A stretch of 64,000 nt of DNA from Hemileia vastatrix. Taxonomy: Eukaryota; Basidiomycota; Pucciniomycetes; Pucciniales; Zaghouaniaceae. A program made the translations under genes and the position numbers. This document shows, piece after piece, positions 11,536 through 22,550 of this stretch. The notes beneath the pieces are model-generated. The model made no database searches. It was not told the DNA's origin and was given only the letters and a program-made list of their open reading frames with translations. Location of the stretch: NCBI GenBank assembly GCA_030280995.1, contig JASXTE010000004.1:40294797-40358796 (forward strand). The letters run 5' to 3'. The first letter of the stretch is position 1; each line of letters begins with the position of its first letter.

Positions 11536-12701
11536 TTAAATTTCTTCAACTTCATACAACTCTAACCATTGATCTTTGAGGTCAGTGAGTAGGTTATCAA
11601 GTCTGGTGCAACACAGAATCCAGTTGATGACAGCCTTCATTTCAGAACTATTTCTAAGAAGACTTCTTAATTCCCTTAAACTTGAAAAATGACCTTTCAA
11701 GATTCCAATAGAATGTTCAATATGGACTCTTGACTTTGCCAAATGATTTTTGAACTTGGAATTTTGAATGTCCTCTAAAGCTGCTCCACAAAATGCTGGA
11801 AGTACATATTTTCCATTCCCATTAGCTGAATCAGCCAGAAGATACTGATCTTCATCAAAATAAATTTCAGGCTCTTTTGAGATTTGCATTCTTTGAAAGA
11901 TGTAGGAATAATGACATGATCCAGGATAGCCAGCAAAGAAAGATATAAATTTTTTGTTGACATCACAAATAAGCTGAAAAGAAATCAAATATCTATAGAG
12001 AAGATATAGTTTCTTGTGTTAGTATGAAAAAGAATGTAAAGAATTAAAAACAAGCTACCTCATTTTATGGTCAAAGTAATTGTTTCCACCATGAGCAGGT
12101 TTCTGACTAAAAGGAATAGTAGTACCATCAACAAAACCAATAAATCCTGGGAAGCCCTCTGCTTGAATAACCTGAGATAATTCAAGTCACTCTTCTTTTG
12201 TTGGCCAGGAGAGAAGTTGGGATCCCAACAAGTTGATAGCTGTGATGCAACATTTTGTATAAGTGTTAACAGAAACATAGCCTAAATAAAAAACATTTTC
12301 CAAAAGTTTAAGGCAGCTCCATTACCATTGGAACCCAAATGACATAGTGTGATGGCCAATTGAATTGATGGATCACGTTTTGGCTTTTGAGAATTATTAT
12401 GAAAGATGGGTTGATCCTCAACAAGATGAAGCAATTTAAGGAAAAATTCCTGAGAGGTCCTGAAAAGCTATCTAAAAATGGGTACGGATAGGCTTAGAAG
12501 TATTTAGATAGTGTACTTGGGGGTATGAAATAATTGAGGCTTTCTAGGAAGAAGGTGACGTTTCGTGGTCATTTTAGATAAAAAAAGAAAAACTTCTTTA
12601 AGGTCAGAATCAGATTTGCAATCAGAGTCCAAGAGAAGATCAAGAGCTATGACAGTCATTGCTTGATGTAGCTTATCACAATTTGAGAGTGAGGAAGGCA
12701 T
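11536..12701 (-). pseudogene. PIF/Harbinger transposase of element A, inactivated
   Basis: On the minus strand the start region (12701-12504) reads MPSSLSNCDKLHQA and matches the N-terminus of the intact copy in element C. After a stop and shifts, the GFVDGTTI block carrying the first catalytic Asp is still visible (about 12105-12130). The second exon (11988-11536) keeps HIEHSIGILKG with the catalytic Glu. The second catalytic Asp, in the GSFHD block of copy C, is Tyr here (codon at 11918-11920). The stops and this substitution make the enzyme inactive. An intron sits at the same place as in copy C (between about 12060 and 11990). Confidence 0.8.
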
Positions 12702-13006
12702 GACTCTTATATGGTAGAAAAATGAAGATGATGCACGATGTTAAGAGATATGAAGTTTTATGCTGTGGAGTGCCATGTGTGAATGAGAAGTGTTATGCTG
12801 CGGAGTGCTGCGTATGAATGAGATGATGCTGAAAAATCAGTGAGATGTGCAGAATGGTGAAACCAGCACTTTTGGTTGAGAAAGTGCAGATTTGAGTGAA
12901 ATAAGTGACTTATCTCACTTTTTAAATCCACCAGTGTTGGGGTTAGTGTGTTTCATAAATCTGCACTTAGATAAGTGAAAATTTTCCAGAACTGAAACCC
13001 CCTATT

Positions 13007-13350
13007 ATGTGAAAGAATGGTACATCTAAAGACAAAAGAAGAAACTTTAGAAAAGGTATATTCTAGGATGATCAAGATCCAAATTAGTCAGTTAAATATT
13101 GGGATAAGCAGTCAGCTCATAACCTCAGAAAACCTTTGAAAACTGGCAATATGGTTTTGGTTTATAATAGAATTTTGGAAAGTCATTGGGGTAAGATGTT
13201 TGCTGATAGGTGGAATGGAATGTATAAACTCAAGGAGCAGTTTTCTGGAAGCTCATATGTTTTAGAAGAATAGGATGTTTTTGTATTAAAGAAGAGAGTA
13301 GCAGCCCATCAAGTTGAACAGTTCTATCTGAGGAGAATCAGGAGTGCCAA
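13007..13350 (+). pseudogene. Gypsy pol C-terminal part, continuation after element A
   Basis: Different frames give NWQYGFGL/TGNMVLVYN-like text (about 13140-13170), then RWNGMYKLKEQFSGSSYVLEE (13208-13273) and KKRVAAHQVEQFYLR (13292-13340). These correspond to the post-integrase GPY/F-like module of gypsy elements (GDMVLVYN ... WNGPYKL ... YVLEE). The position directly after the Harbinger target triplet shows that it is the far side of the pol interrupted at 6579. Confidence 0.7.
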
Positions 13351-13530
13351 AGCCAGACTCCAAAATGACAATAAACCACCCACTATCATTTATAAGACAG
13401 ACTCCAAAATGAGGATAAACTACCAGCTATCATTTATAGGGTAAACTCTTAAATTAGAATAATCTACCTACTATCATTATGAAGAATTCTTCCAGAATGA
13501 TGGTAAACTATTTACCATTGCTAAGAAGCA
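13346..13530. repeat. About four degenerate 45-bp tandem repeats
   Basis: Units share AGACTCCAAAATGA..ATAAAC and CTATCATTTATA. The first two are close to each other; the third and fourth (about 13441 and 13482) are more diverged. They follow directly after the gypsy C-terminal module and are probably untranslated. Confidence 0.6.
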
Positions 13531-14139
13531 ATTGTTTAATATTTACTGTCAAAATTTCATGGTAAAAATTTATATAGGAATGTAATTGTTTTTGTAAAAG
13601 TTCTCACAGTGGAATCTTCTAAATTTAACATTGGAAAATTTGGGGTTAATTGATGGGCTGGAAATTTGGGGTTAATTTATGGGCTGGCTGCTCTATACAC
13701 AATTACCCCACAACTTTGTTATCATATTTTCTCTGTTTCATATTGAATCTTGGGTTTGTTTTTGTCATATAGCTAGTCCTCTAAGACTATAAACTCAATC
13801 AATATGAGGTCAATTAATTATGCTCCCTCTAAAGATTTATTAGGGGGTGTCAGTTCTGGCAAATTAGCATTTACAAATCAGTACTTAAATTATGAAAAAG
13901 GTCACTTATTTAAAAAATGGGTGTCAGTTATGACCTCAAATCAGCACTTTTTTCCCAATTTCTTTTCACAACCACATGTTGGCCACATCATTGCTTCCTT
14001 TCCCACTGCATCCCTGCCACATGTAACACTCAGACCTCAATCATCATCAATCCTCAGAACACACCCCTCACTGAGATTTGAAACATTTTATTGTGAAATT
14101 TTAACCAGGCTTGTTTTATTCATTCTTTTTTTATGTTTC

Positions 14140-14430
14140 CAATCTCCCCAAATTGGAATTCCACCTTCATCAAAGGTCAATTGCTTTTTGTTGATCAAAA
14201 ATAAAGTAAAAAAAAGGGAGAGTCAACATCACTCCTGAGTAAATGAAGGAGAGGTTCAAAAGTTATCAATCAAAATATAAAAAGGATCATTTTGCTTCCA
14301 GTTCCACTGGTTTTGGTATTGATGATTATGATTTGGAGAATGGAATTACTACTGTTTCCAAAAAGCTCAATGTCATGTATCTTTTCTATGAGGAAATGGA
14401 TATTATTTTTGGTTCCTGATATAATAGTTA
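14140..14430 (+). pseudogene. Harbinger ORF2 fragment of element B
   Basis: The DNA is colinear with 7100-7383 of element A. It shows FLLIKNKVKK, then in a shifted frame an ERFKSYQSKYKK block, a STGFGIDD-like block and YEEMDIIFGS before a TGA near 14420. One frameshift and the altered CPYYEEM block (YLFYEEM) show decay. Nothing of the linker or C-terminal exon is left. Confidence 0.6.
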
Positions 14431-14638
14431 CTTTTAGTCTTATTAAAAATATTTATATCATGAGATTCTGATAACATCATTTTTCCTTACTGGACTCTAA
14501 AATATTTCACTTTTGGAATTTCAGATTGTAAAATAATACTGACACCTGTACAAAAAACCTCATTACCAACATAAATTTACCACCTCACCACCAATTTGCA
14601 TTTCTAAATAAAGTTAAGTCAACAAAATTCTATATCTG

Positions 14639-14800
14639 TTTAAAAAATTTGGAAATATCCTCCCCTGCATTTTATTGAAGCAAGGGGTGGGTATCACCAA
14701 TTTTTTCTAAGTCATCAATTTTCCATGTCAGATTAAAAAATTTGGCAATACCCTCCCCTGCATTTTATTGAAGTAAGGGGTGAAGGTCACCAAAATTTAG
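14639..14800. repeat. Two direct copies of a roughly 90-bp unit
   Basis: AAAAATTTGG.AATA.CCTCC and CCTGCATTTTATTGAAG.AAGGGGTG occur at about 14641-14690 and 14736-14784. Each unit can fold through CCCCT and AGGGG. Confidence 0.7.
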
Positions 14801-15299
14801 AATAATTCCATAAATTGAAAAATAAATAAATAAGATAAGTCAAATTCACTAGCTTTAAAGTAATGAAAATTCCTCAAGCCAAAATGTGGACCAAGTCTAG
14901 AAACTAAGTTTTGGACTTTCCACAGGTATAGAAAAGATGAACCCCATGAAAAAAATTTAATGTTATCATGATTAACTTTTACACAACACAAGGTCATTGG
15001 CTCATTACTTTAGTTTAGTAAGTTGAAATATCAGATTTATTTATTAAAAATTTATGGAAGAATAAAAAATATTTGATGACTTTACAAATTCCCAAACTTT
15101 TTTTATCTACCTAAAGGTTTGTAAATTTATTAATTTTACCTTCTTTTTTTAGCTTTTTCATTTGTTGGACTAACTTTTGACTGATCTGAGAAGAGATGCC
15201 AAAATGAGTGAAGGGTTAGACATATGAAAATGGTAAGAAAAATAAAAAAAACACACCTTGATGTAAGGACAAAATAATAAGTAAAGAAAAAGGTATTTT

Positions 15300-16375
15300 G
15301 AGGAATCTGGAAGGATAAATGCACGATTTAAATGTTATTTTATGCATGATGAAATAAATAAACATGAAATTGTGAAAAAATGCTCAACTTTAAAGGTCAA
15401 TATCTCAGCAACCACTGAACTAAATTATAATTGGCTTTCTGGAAATGAAATATAGGCTTCAGAAGTATCTTCAGCTAACAGGACAGTAGATTTAAATAAA
15501 CCTAACCCTAATGCTGACTCTTATTTTCAAAATTTCACAGAAACCTGAGAGCTGATGATGAAAATTCCAACAAGAGGGAGATAAAAGTCTAGATAATCAT
15601 AGGAATCTGAAAGGATAAATGCATGATTTAAACATTATGATATGAATTATGAAATAAATAAAAGTGAAATTTTGAAAAAAAGGGCTCAAATTTAAAGGTC
15701 AATATCTCAGAAACTACTGAACCAAATTCTAATTTATTTTCTGCAAATGAAAGATAGGCTTCAGAAGTATCTTCAGCTAGAAGAACTGTTGATTCAAATA
15801 AACCTAATTTCAATTCTGACTATGCTTTTCAAAATTGCACAAACACTTGAAAAGTGATGATAAAAGTTCTAAAAAGAGGGAGATAAAATCCTTGATAATC
15901 ATCAGATAAGAGTTTCAGAATCCTTATTCTCTAATTATGAAATATAAAAACATGAAAAAAGATAAGTAAAATTTGGAAAAAAAGGCTCAATTTCAAAGGT
16001 CAAAATCTCAGCAACCAATGAACCTAATTCAAAACCTTTTATGAGAAATGAAAGATAGAATTCAGGAGATTTTTCAGTTAAAGGAAGTGTGATTATAATA
16101 AACCTAACCCTAATTTTTTATTTAAAAAATGAAAGAAAAAAAGTCAAATCGGGAAAAAAAGACTCAACTTTATAGGTCAATATCTCAGCAACCACTGAAC
16201 CGAATTAAAATCTGTTTGTATGAAATAAAAGATAGCCTTCAGGAGAATCTATTTTTGAAAGGAAATTAGATTCAAATTAACCTATCAAGTATTTCCAACT
16301 CTGATTTAAAAAGTTTTACAAAAAATTGAAATGTGATAATAAAAATGACAACATGAGGAGTTATATAAGTCCACT
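15300..16375. repeat. Tandem repeat, period about 301 bp, four copies
   Basis: The motif GGTCAATATCTCAG (or near variants) occurs at 15395, 15697, 15998 and 16175. The first three are 302 and 301 bp apart; the last interval (177 bp) reflects an internal deletion. Shared parts include CTACTGAACC.AATT, GAAAGATAGGCTTCAG and AAACCTAACCCTAAT. The right end is cut by the LTR-like repeat at 16410. Confidence 0.8.
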
Positions 16376-16409
16376 GTTATCCAGGTATGAGTCCTACATA
16401 TATTTACAT

Positions 16410-17502
16410 TGTGGTCTTCCAACATTGGCAGGGGCCTTTGTTGTGTGATTTGGCGCGGTTTGTGCATGTCTTAATTGACATCTGTTAAAGAATTGGGTAT
16501 TTTTCTGGTTTTATTCCGTGGATATTGGGTCTGCAGGTATGTGGGTGCTATCATTGGATAGCCCTGGTTTTTCTCTATATTTTATGTCTTGAAGACATTT
16601 TTCATATTCTGAGTTTTAAGGGGTCATTTCCTCATTTTTCGTTTATAAAAGATTGCTGTTTAATTTTGTTTTTCGTGTTTTACGGGCTAACCTTAAGTCT
16701 TAGGGTTAAGTGCTTAGTACCATTTGATAGAGCTAATTTTTCTCTATATTTCATGGCTCAATGTTGTTATAGTGAAATTCCGTGTTTTAAAGGTTTTAGT
16801 AGTTGTAGTTAGTTTTTCTAAGTAGATTGGGTGTTTTTAGTGGTTTTCTGGCTTCGGGGAGGCCGGGCCGCTTCAGGCGGCATCTCCGACATCAGGCGGC
16901 CCGCCCACCTCTGTTTTAGGAGGTTGGGGAGCGCTCCAGGAGGGTTTTTTATGCAATTTGGCGGGTACAGGTGCCAGATTGGTGGGTGCGCATGGGCTCT
17001 TAGTTAGTGGTCTGTGTGTACATAGTGAATAAGACAGTTTTGGGGAACCTTAATCATCATACAACCATCCGGAGGTGATATAATTGTTCCTCACTCAGTT
17101 TTCACTGTTTTCTGGCCACAATTGGCTGTGTTTGTTGCAAGTGCGTTCTTCATTTAACTTAACTTTGGCAACTGTTTTCTCTGTTATAGTCTTGCAAGCT
17201 ATATCAAGTATTATTGCTGTCTCTGGTGTGGATTTGCAGCCTACATCAAGTATCTTTGCTGTATCTGGTGTGGACATTGTTCTACATTTCAGTTCTTTGG
17301 TCTGGTAGTCTATCTGGGGACTACTTTCTTGGCTCATCAAGCAGTCAAGTGTGTTGAAAAGGGGCTTTAGCAAAACAGGAACCAACTTACTTTAGCAAGT
17401 AAATCTCACTCTATTTTTCTAAAGGGACAGGGGATTTTCTCTCTGGTTTTTCTCCAACTCCCTTGGTCAAGGCCTATAGCTAGTACTATAGGATTGTCTA
17501 CA
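16410..17502. repeat. LTR-like repeat, copy 2 of 2 (1093 bp), inside Harbinger B
   Basis: This is nearly the same length and order as 1937-3028, from TGTGGTCTTCC to GTCTACA, including the GC-rich patch at about 16858-16950. The flanks are unrelated to those of copy 1, which fixes both ends. The 5 bp before (TACAT) and after (ATGTA) are inverted rather than direct repeats, so no normal target duplication is visible. It inserted into the 301-bp repeat array of element B and is therefore younger than that array. Confidence 0.6.
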
Positions 17503-18108
17503 ATGTATGAAAATTTCATATAAAGAATGAAATATTATATAGACATGAAAAAAAGGAGATGAAACTTACCTTAATTGAAAGGTAGGAAAAATAGAGTGAG
17601 AAAGAGTGAAGTTGGGATTTGGGGGTAATTGAATGTGGATCAAGTTAAATGCTTAAAGAATGTGCAATTTATGTGTTTCAATGACACGGAACCAAAAAAA
17701 AGTGAAATAGGATAAAGGGGGAATAATGACCAAGCCAAGGAGGGATGAAGAGTAAGATGATGGAGCTAAAAAAAGAAAGAAAAGAGGGAGAGAAGGAAAA
17801 AGGTTAATTTTACCTTTAAAATAAAAAAAACACTTAAAAAAAATTTAGACACAAAAAACAAAAAAAGACAAAAAAAATTTTTTAATTAGAAAATATATAA
17901 TAGTAAAAATAAAAAAATGACTTACCTGGAAAGATGAGTTGAGAAAAAAATTGACTTCAAATTATTTGAGGGATGAAAGAGGAGAGGAGGAAATTGATAT
18001 AAGTGATGAAAGAAAAAAAAGAATGGCTGAAAAATTATGCAATTGCAGAAAGTATGCAACTTCATGTTGAGATGATGAAGGAAAACAAAGAGACTTGAAA
18101 AAAAGAGA
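17503..18108. other. Purine-rich low-complexity DNA, no gene seen
   Basis: The plus strand is dominated by GAAA, GGAGA and AAAAA runs (for example 17760-17900). No ORF with family signals, no hairpin and no repeat unit longer than a few bases was recognised. It lies between the LTR-like repeat and the transposase remnant of element B. Confidence 0.5.
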
Positions 18109-18420
18109 CTATAACAGAAAATTAAAAATCAAATTCAATATGCAAATAAGAATAAAAATTCTAAATAAACATTCCTGAAAAGTCCTGAAAAACTGTCTAA
18201 AACTGGGTACAGATAGGTTAAGAAGTTTTTTGATGGTGTACTTGAGGCTTTCTTGAAAGAAGGTAAGTTTTCCTGACCATTTTTGATAAAAAAAGAAAAT
18301 CTTCTTGAAGATCAGAATCAGAATTGCAATCAGAGTCCAAGAGGAGATCAAGAGCTATGAGAGTCATTGCTTAATGTAGCTTATTATGATTTGAGAGTGA
18401 GGAAGGAATGACACTTATAT
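18109..18420 (-). pseudogene. Harbinger transposase N-terminal remnant of element B
   Basis: On the minus strand this matches the start of the transposase gene of element C: DNA for MPSSL (about 18402-18388), a SDSDL-like acidic stretch and the TPSFRQLFRTSQECF region. It is out of frame and truncated before the first catalytic Asp. The same DNA read one frame off gives the FYQKWSGKLTFFQESLKY stretch, which is also found as a shadow frame in element C. Confidence 0.6.
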
Positions 18421-18715
18421 GGTATAAAAATGTAAATGATGTACAATGTTTTGAGTTATGAAGTGTTATTCTGTGGAGTGCTATGAATGAATGGGATGAT
18501 ACTAAAAAATAATTGAAATGGGATGTTATGGTGAAATCTGCACTTTTGGTTGAGAAAGTGTGTATTTGAGTGAAATAAGTGACTTATTTTGTTTTGAAAC
18601 CCACCAGTGTTGGGGCTAGTGTGTTTTGGAAATCCACACTTAAATTAGGGTGTATTTGGTCAAATTTAAGTGTCGATTTGTAAGTGCGGATTTGCAAGAA
18701 CTGACACCCCCTATT

Positions 18716-20225
18716 ATAAATATATATATATTATGTGTTATTTTTGATTTTTGATATTTTATTTTTGAATTTTATATTTTTTCAATCTTAAATTTTATTT
18801 AAATTAATTTTTCAGGTATAATGCTCACTGGTGATCTCCAATCATTTTCACAAATTGGAGGGATCCCACCCTGTGATCATTTCTCTATTCTGTTATTTTA
18901 TGTTTTTCAAAATTTTTCAAAAATTCTTTATGTTTAATTTTGAATTTCTTTCTTGTGTATCCCACATCAAGGTACACTTGGATGTGGGTATGATCTCAGG
19001 GGTACGGCTCATCAAATGGCTGAGGGGCATCTTTATATTTTGATTTTCAAATTTTTAAATTTTAGAACATCTTTTAAATTTTTATTTTCATTTAAGAAAA
19101 TCCAATCATTAATTTAAATTATTATTTATTTCTAGAACTTTTATAATATATAAGATTAATTTTTTTTCTATTTGTTATTTTATTTTTATAATTTCATTTA
19201 CTTTTATTATATTTTGAGACTGAAAATGGGATTTACTGATGTTTGACAAATACTGGATTTTACGTAAAAAAATTCTGCTAGTCCTTCAAGATTATAAACT
19301 GAGAAATTACAAAGATATTTTGTTTATATAGGATCATTAGGCCATAGAGACTTAAACTGAAAATTTAAGATTAAAATATCAAGAATTTACAGCTTATTAA
19401 ATCTTGGGTCCCCCATTATCTTAAACTGGAATATTCTAGATTTGGTCTTCCATGACCATAAACTGGCAATTCATTCATTATTCAGACAATTTAAGTAGGG
19501 ATTTACTAAAGGTTTAGTCTACAAAGACTGTAAACTGGCAATTGATTAAATTTTTGGTCTTCCAAGACTTTAAACTGGAAGTTTCAATCTGTTTGGATTA
19601 TCAATCCAATCTTTTTAATTTATAACTGGTTAATCAGTACTCAAACCAAAAAAATCACTCATTAGGAAAACTCATTCATTGATTGATAGGGTGAAGCTGA
19701 ACTTAAGGAAATGAAGATGTCATAAAATGTGAACAAGTTTATTATGGTAAAAGAGGATTAAAGAGTTTAAAGGGTTTTTGAAAGAGATTTTAAAGGTGGA
19801 TATGGTTTACCCTGCACTATGGCAAGTGTAGAGGTGTTGGATAATAGGGTGCAGAATTGGGATGCACTCAAAGGCTGGAAATAAAGGTGCTAAGATAGTC
19901 TGGAAAAATATGAAAATTCTGAAAATTTTAAAGTGTTTTAAAGGGGTGGAAATTTATTTGAATGTTGTGTTTCTAAATCTTTTGAAAGTTGATTAGGTAG
20001 TTGGAATTTTAGTGTGCCTCATGATAGTCTATATTGGAAGAACTTGGAGGACCTTACAGTTGGAATCAAATCAAAGTGTTCATCCCAGTAAGTGTAGAGC
20101 CTACTCTCTCATGCTGTGCCAGAATGGGATTGGTAGAGCGGAGTCTTAAGAGACTCAAATCTTTCTCTCAGTAGTGAAATCATCACAAGGTAATTACAGT
20201 TTATTTCAGTCTATATCAATAAAAG
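18716..20225. other. AT-rich interspersed DNA with degenerate repeats, no gene
   Basis: Base 18716 onward is AT-rich DNA without an ORF. Between 19270 and 19600 a loose motif, (C)TTCCAAGACT.TAAACTGG, recurs about six times at irregular spacing (near 19286, 19343, 19419, 19449, 19533 and 19560). A relative of the first, GCTAGTCCTCTAAGACTATAAACT, lies at 13771 on the other side of element B. Element B therefore probably landed inside one older repeat that began before 13842. The rest (19680-20225) shows nothing recognisable. Confidence 0.4.
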
Positions 20226-20974
20226 TTAGATAGAAAATAGGATCAACCAGACAACCTGTTCAACAGCACTAATGAAACAAATTTTAAAAGAAGAGAAGTA
20301 CAATAAAAAAAAATCTCTTTGAAATATTTCTACATCAGAATAAAAACATTGAATTAGCAATCTTCTTTTCATAATATCTTCAGTATTATTGCCTGGAGTT
20401 TTGTTAAAATAAGTTAAAAATTTTCTCTTCATATCATCCCAAAATTCTAAAAAGAGATATCAATAAAATTTTGGATAATGATTAATATAATCAATTTTTA
20501 CTCAGCCAACATTATTGGTATTGGTGATTTTAATAGCTTAAATTAAAAGTGATGAAGATTTAGTATGTGGGATTAATGAATTTAAATTATGGACAAAACT
20601 TTGGAGCCAGGAAATAAAGTATCAGAAAAGCTGAAAGGAGAAACTGGCATAATGGGATTAGGATCTTGAGAATGGTTTGGTATCTCAGGATCAGGATTAG
20701 TTTTTTGGAGGATGAAGCTGTTTTGGCATTAATGTTTCTGAAAATTTTTTGAATTTTCGCTAATCTCTTTTTGGGTATAGTAGGATCAGGTAAGGCTTCT
20801 GGGCCTGTGTAGAAATTGGTTCTGGAAGGGACTATTGGAAAAATGAATTTAAATTTTTTTAGCCTGCAGATATCACAGGAAGTTCTTCCAGGAAAGCCAG
20901 TATTAGACATAAAACAAGGAACTTCATACCTGGAACACAATTCACAGGGAACAGTGAAATATTTTGAAGAAATG
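20226..20974 (-). pseudogene. Retroelement gag body, half of a split element
   Basis: On the minus strand from 20974 leftward the text reads a CELC-SRYEVPC cluster, then GFPGRTSCDICRLKKFKF, then VPSRTNFYTGPEALPDP, with an open stretch of 117 residues (20940-20587). A further open stretch of 68 residues (20432-20226) contains MKRKFLTYFNKTPGNNTEDI, typical of a gag helical region. The cluster C-x2-C ... C-x2-C suggests zinc binding. The segment stops abruptly at 20974, where a 14.4-kb TIR element begins; the missing N-terminal part lies at 35340 onward. Frameshifts make it nonfunctional. Confidence 0.55.
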
Positions 20975-21559
20975 CACCACGGGAAATCTAGGGGTGAATT
21001 GCTAGCAATCCCCTCTTTTGAAATTTAGAGTTTCCCTTAATTATGCCAGGTTTATGAATACTTTATAAACATAAGTAAATTAGAGTTAGATTTACATTTA
21101 TTCTCAGATTTATTATAGACAGAATATCAACTGATTCCAAATTATGCACAAGTTGATCCTCCAGAACTTGATTTTTGGTCCTCTGTTGAGCACAAATTGA
21201 GCACAAATTGATCTAACCTAACCTTATGCATATATAATAATTCAGGATACTTGCTCTATTAAATTTGATAATAAAATAAAATATTGATGAATTTATATAA
21301 AAAAAATTATTATGTAAGATATTAAATTATAAATTTAGGAATCATAGGAGGGCACTTAATAGAACTTAATTATACTATGTGACACATTAATACTGTATCA
21401 TGCAGTTTGAAACATTTAAAACAAAATGTGTCATGATGGGCAATGAAATTGCTTGGACAGACACTTTCAAAATTAATACTGACCATAATACACAAGTATG
21501 AAACCTTGGCATCTATCCAATAAAAGATTTTACTTCTGATAAATGGATTTTTCTCAGTT

Positions 21560-22550
21560 ACTCCCTGCTAAAAAGTGTCCTTGTGAGGTTTGTCTGACCT
21601 TCAGGGGGGTAATTTGGCCACATCAAACTACTTCTATTTCCATGATTGACCAAAACATCATCCTCATTTCCATCTGAAGAGTTGATCTCATCTGACTGTG
21701 GCTGATCAAAGGGGTCCACCACAAGTTTAGCCAAAATTATGGTGAACACTTTTTTGATGGATAGTGACTAACTGGTGCTTTCCAAAATTGTCCACCTGAA
21801 GTTAGGCTAAACTTCAGGAGGATAAATTTATTATGAATACCAAATTAACTGAAGAATACTTTTGCCCTAGCTACTCTGCATTATAAAAGTGTCCAACTGA
21901 GGTTTAGCCATAATTCAGGTAGACACTTTTGGAAAGGCACAGTCTGATGGGTTTAATATCTATATATGGCAATAAGTATCAGTTTTTTATCAACATGGAA
22001 CTAGAATTAATTTAATATGGCCAAAGTGTCCACCTGAAGTTTGGCCAAAATACAGGTGGAAATTTTTATGAGGATTACTTGATGAAATGAAGAAGACTTG
22101 CAATTACTTTCCATCATAAAATTTTCAAACTTAAGTTTATCAAAAATTGTGGTGACACTTTTTCCAGATCCAGTCATATGGAATCAACTCTCTATATGGC
22201 AATGAGAATCAATTTTTAGTCAATCATGGCATTAGAAGTAATTTGATATGGACAAACTTTCCACCTGATTTTTGGCCAAAAATAAGTAGGAAATGTTTAT
22301 GAGGAATACTAGATTAACTAAAGAAGACTTGCACCCTACTACTGTCCATCATAAAAGTGTCCACCAGAAGAATTCTCAAACTTGTGGTTGACACCTTTGG
22401 CCTGGTCCAGCCATATGGGATCAATTCTGCATATGGAAATGAGGATTTAATTTGGTCAATCATGGTACTAGAAGTAATTTGATATAGACAAAGTGTCCAA
22501 CTAAATATTGGAAAAAAATCAGTTGAAAACTTCATTTAGTTTTTCAAAAA
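21560..22550. repeat. Diverged short satellite monomers (about 234 bp)
   Basis: Copies of the AAGTGTCC...GGACACTTTT half-palindrome, strongly decayed, start at about 21573, 21886, 22120 and 22353. The last two intervals are 234 and 233 bp. Each unit holds two imperfect palindromes about 136 bp apart, the same internal order as in the 607-bp units to the right, but lacks their AT-rich spacer of about 370 bp. Confidence 0.6.

Larger units (their letters stand above)
6580..13003 (-). mobile_element. PIF/Harbinger-like DNA transposon A (6.4 kb)
   Basis: The element is bounded by inverted ends AGGGGGTTTCAGTTCTGG (6580) and its complement ending at 13003, both followed inward by GCACTTA-rich subterminal text. 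The flanking triplet is ATT on both sides (6577-6579 and 13004-13006). The ends match those of elements B and C. It interrupts a gypsy pol that resumes beyond it. Inside lie a SANT/Myb-like ORF2 on the plus strand (6930-8260), several repeat clusters, a Tet-like oxygenase remnant on the plus strand (about 10180-11355) and the transposase on the minus strand (11536-12701). All coding parts are broken. A three-base target duplication, this gene pair and the DDE type fit the PIF/Harbinger superfamily. Confidence 0.85.
13842..18712 (-). mobile_element. PIF/Harbinger-like DNA transposon B (4.9 kb), non-autonomous
   Basis: Inverted ends AGGGGGTGTCAGTTCTGG (13842) and CAAGAACTGACACCCCCT (ending 18712) are flanked by ATT on both sides (13839-13841 and 18713-18715). 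The left subterminal text matches element A and the right subterminal text (18540-18700) matches the left end of element C. Only an ORF2 fragment (plus strand, 14140-14430) and a transposase N-terminal fragment (minus strand, 18109-18420) remain. The interior is filled by two sets of tandem repeats and the LTR-like repeat copy 2. It cannot encode its own transposase. Confidence 0.85.

Noticed and set aside
15501..15512. CCTAACCCTAA, telomere-like text (also at about 16103)
   Set aside because: Only about two units long and part of each 301-bp repeat unit, so it is shared by repeat descent and not a telomere.
20120..20165. GGTAGAGCGGAGTCTTAAGAGACTC, tRNA-like stem and TTAAG loop
   Set aside because: The loop is six bases, there is no matching acceptor stem, and no GGTTCGA.TCC T-arm follows.
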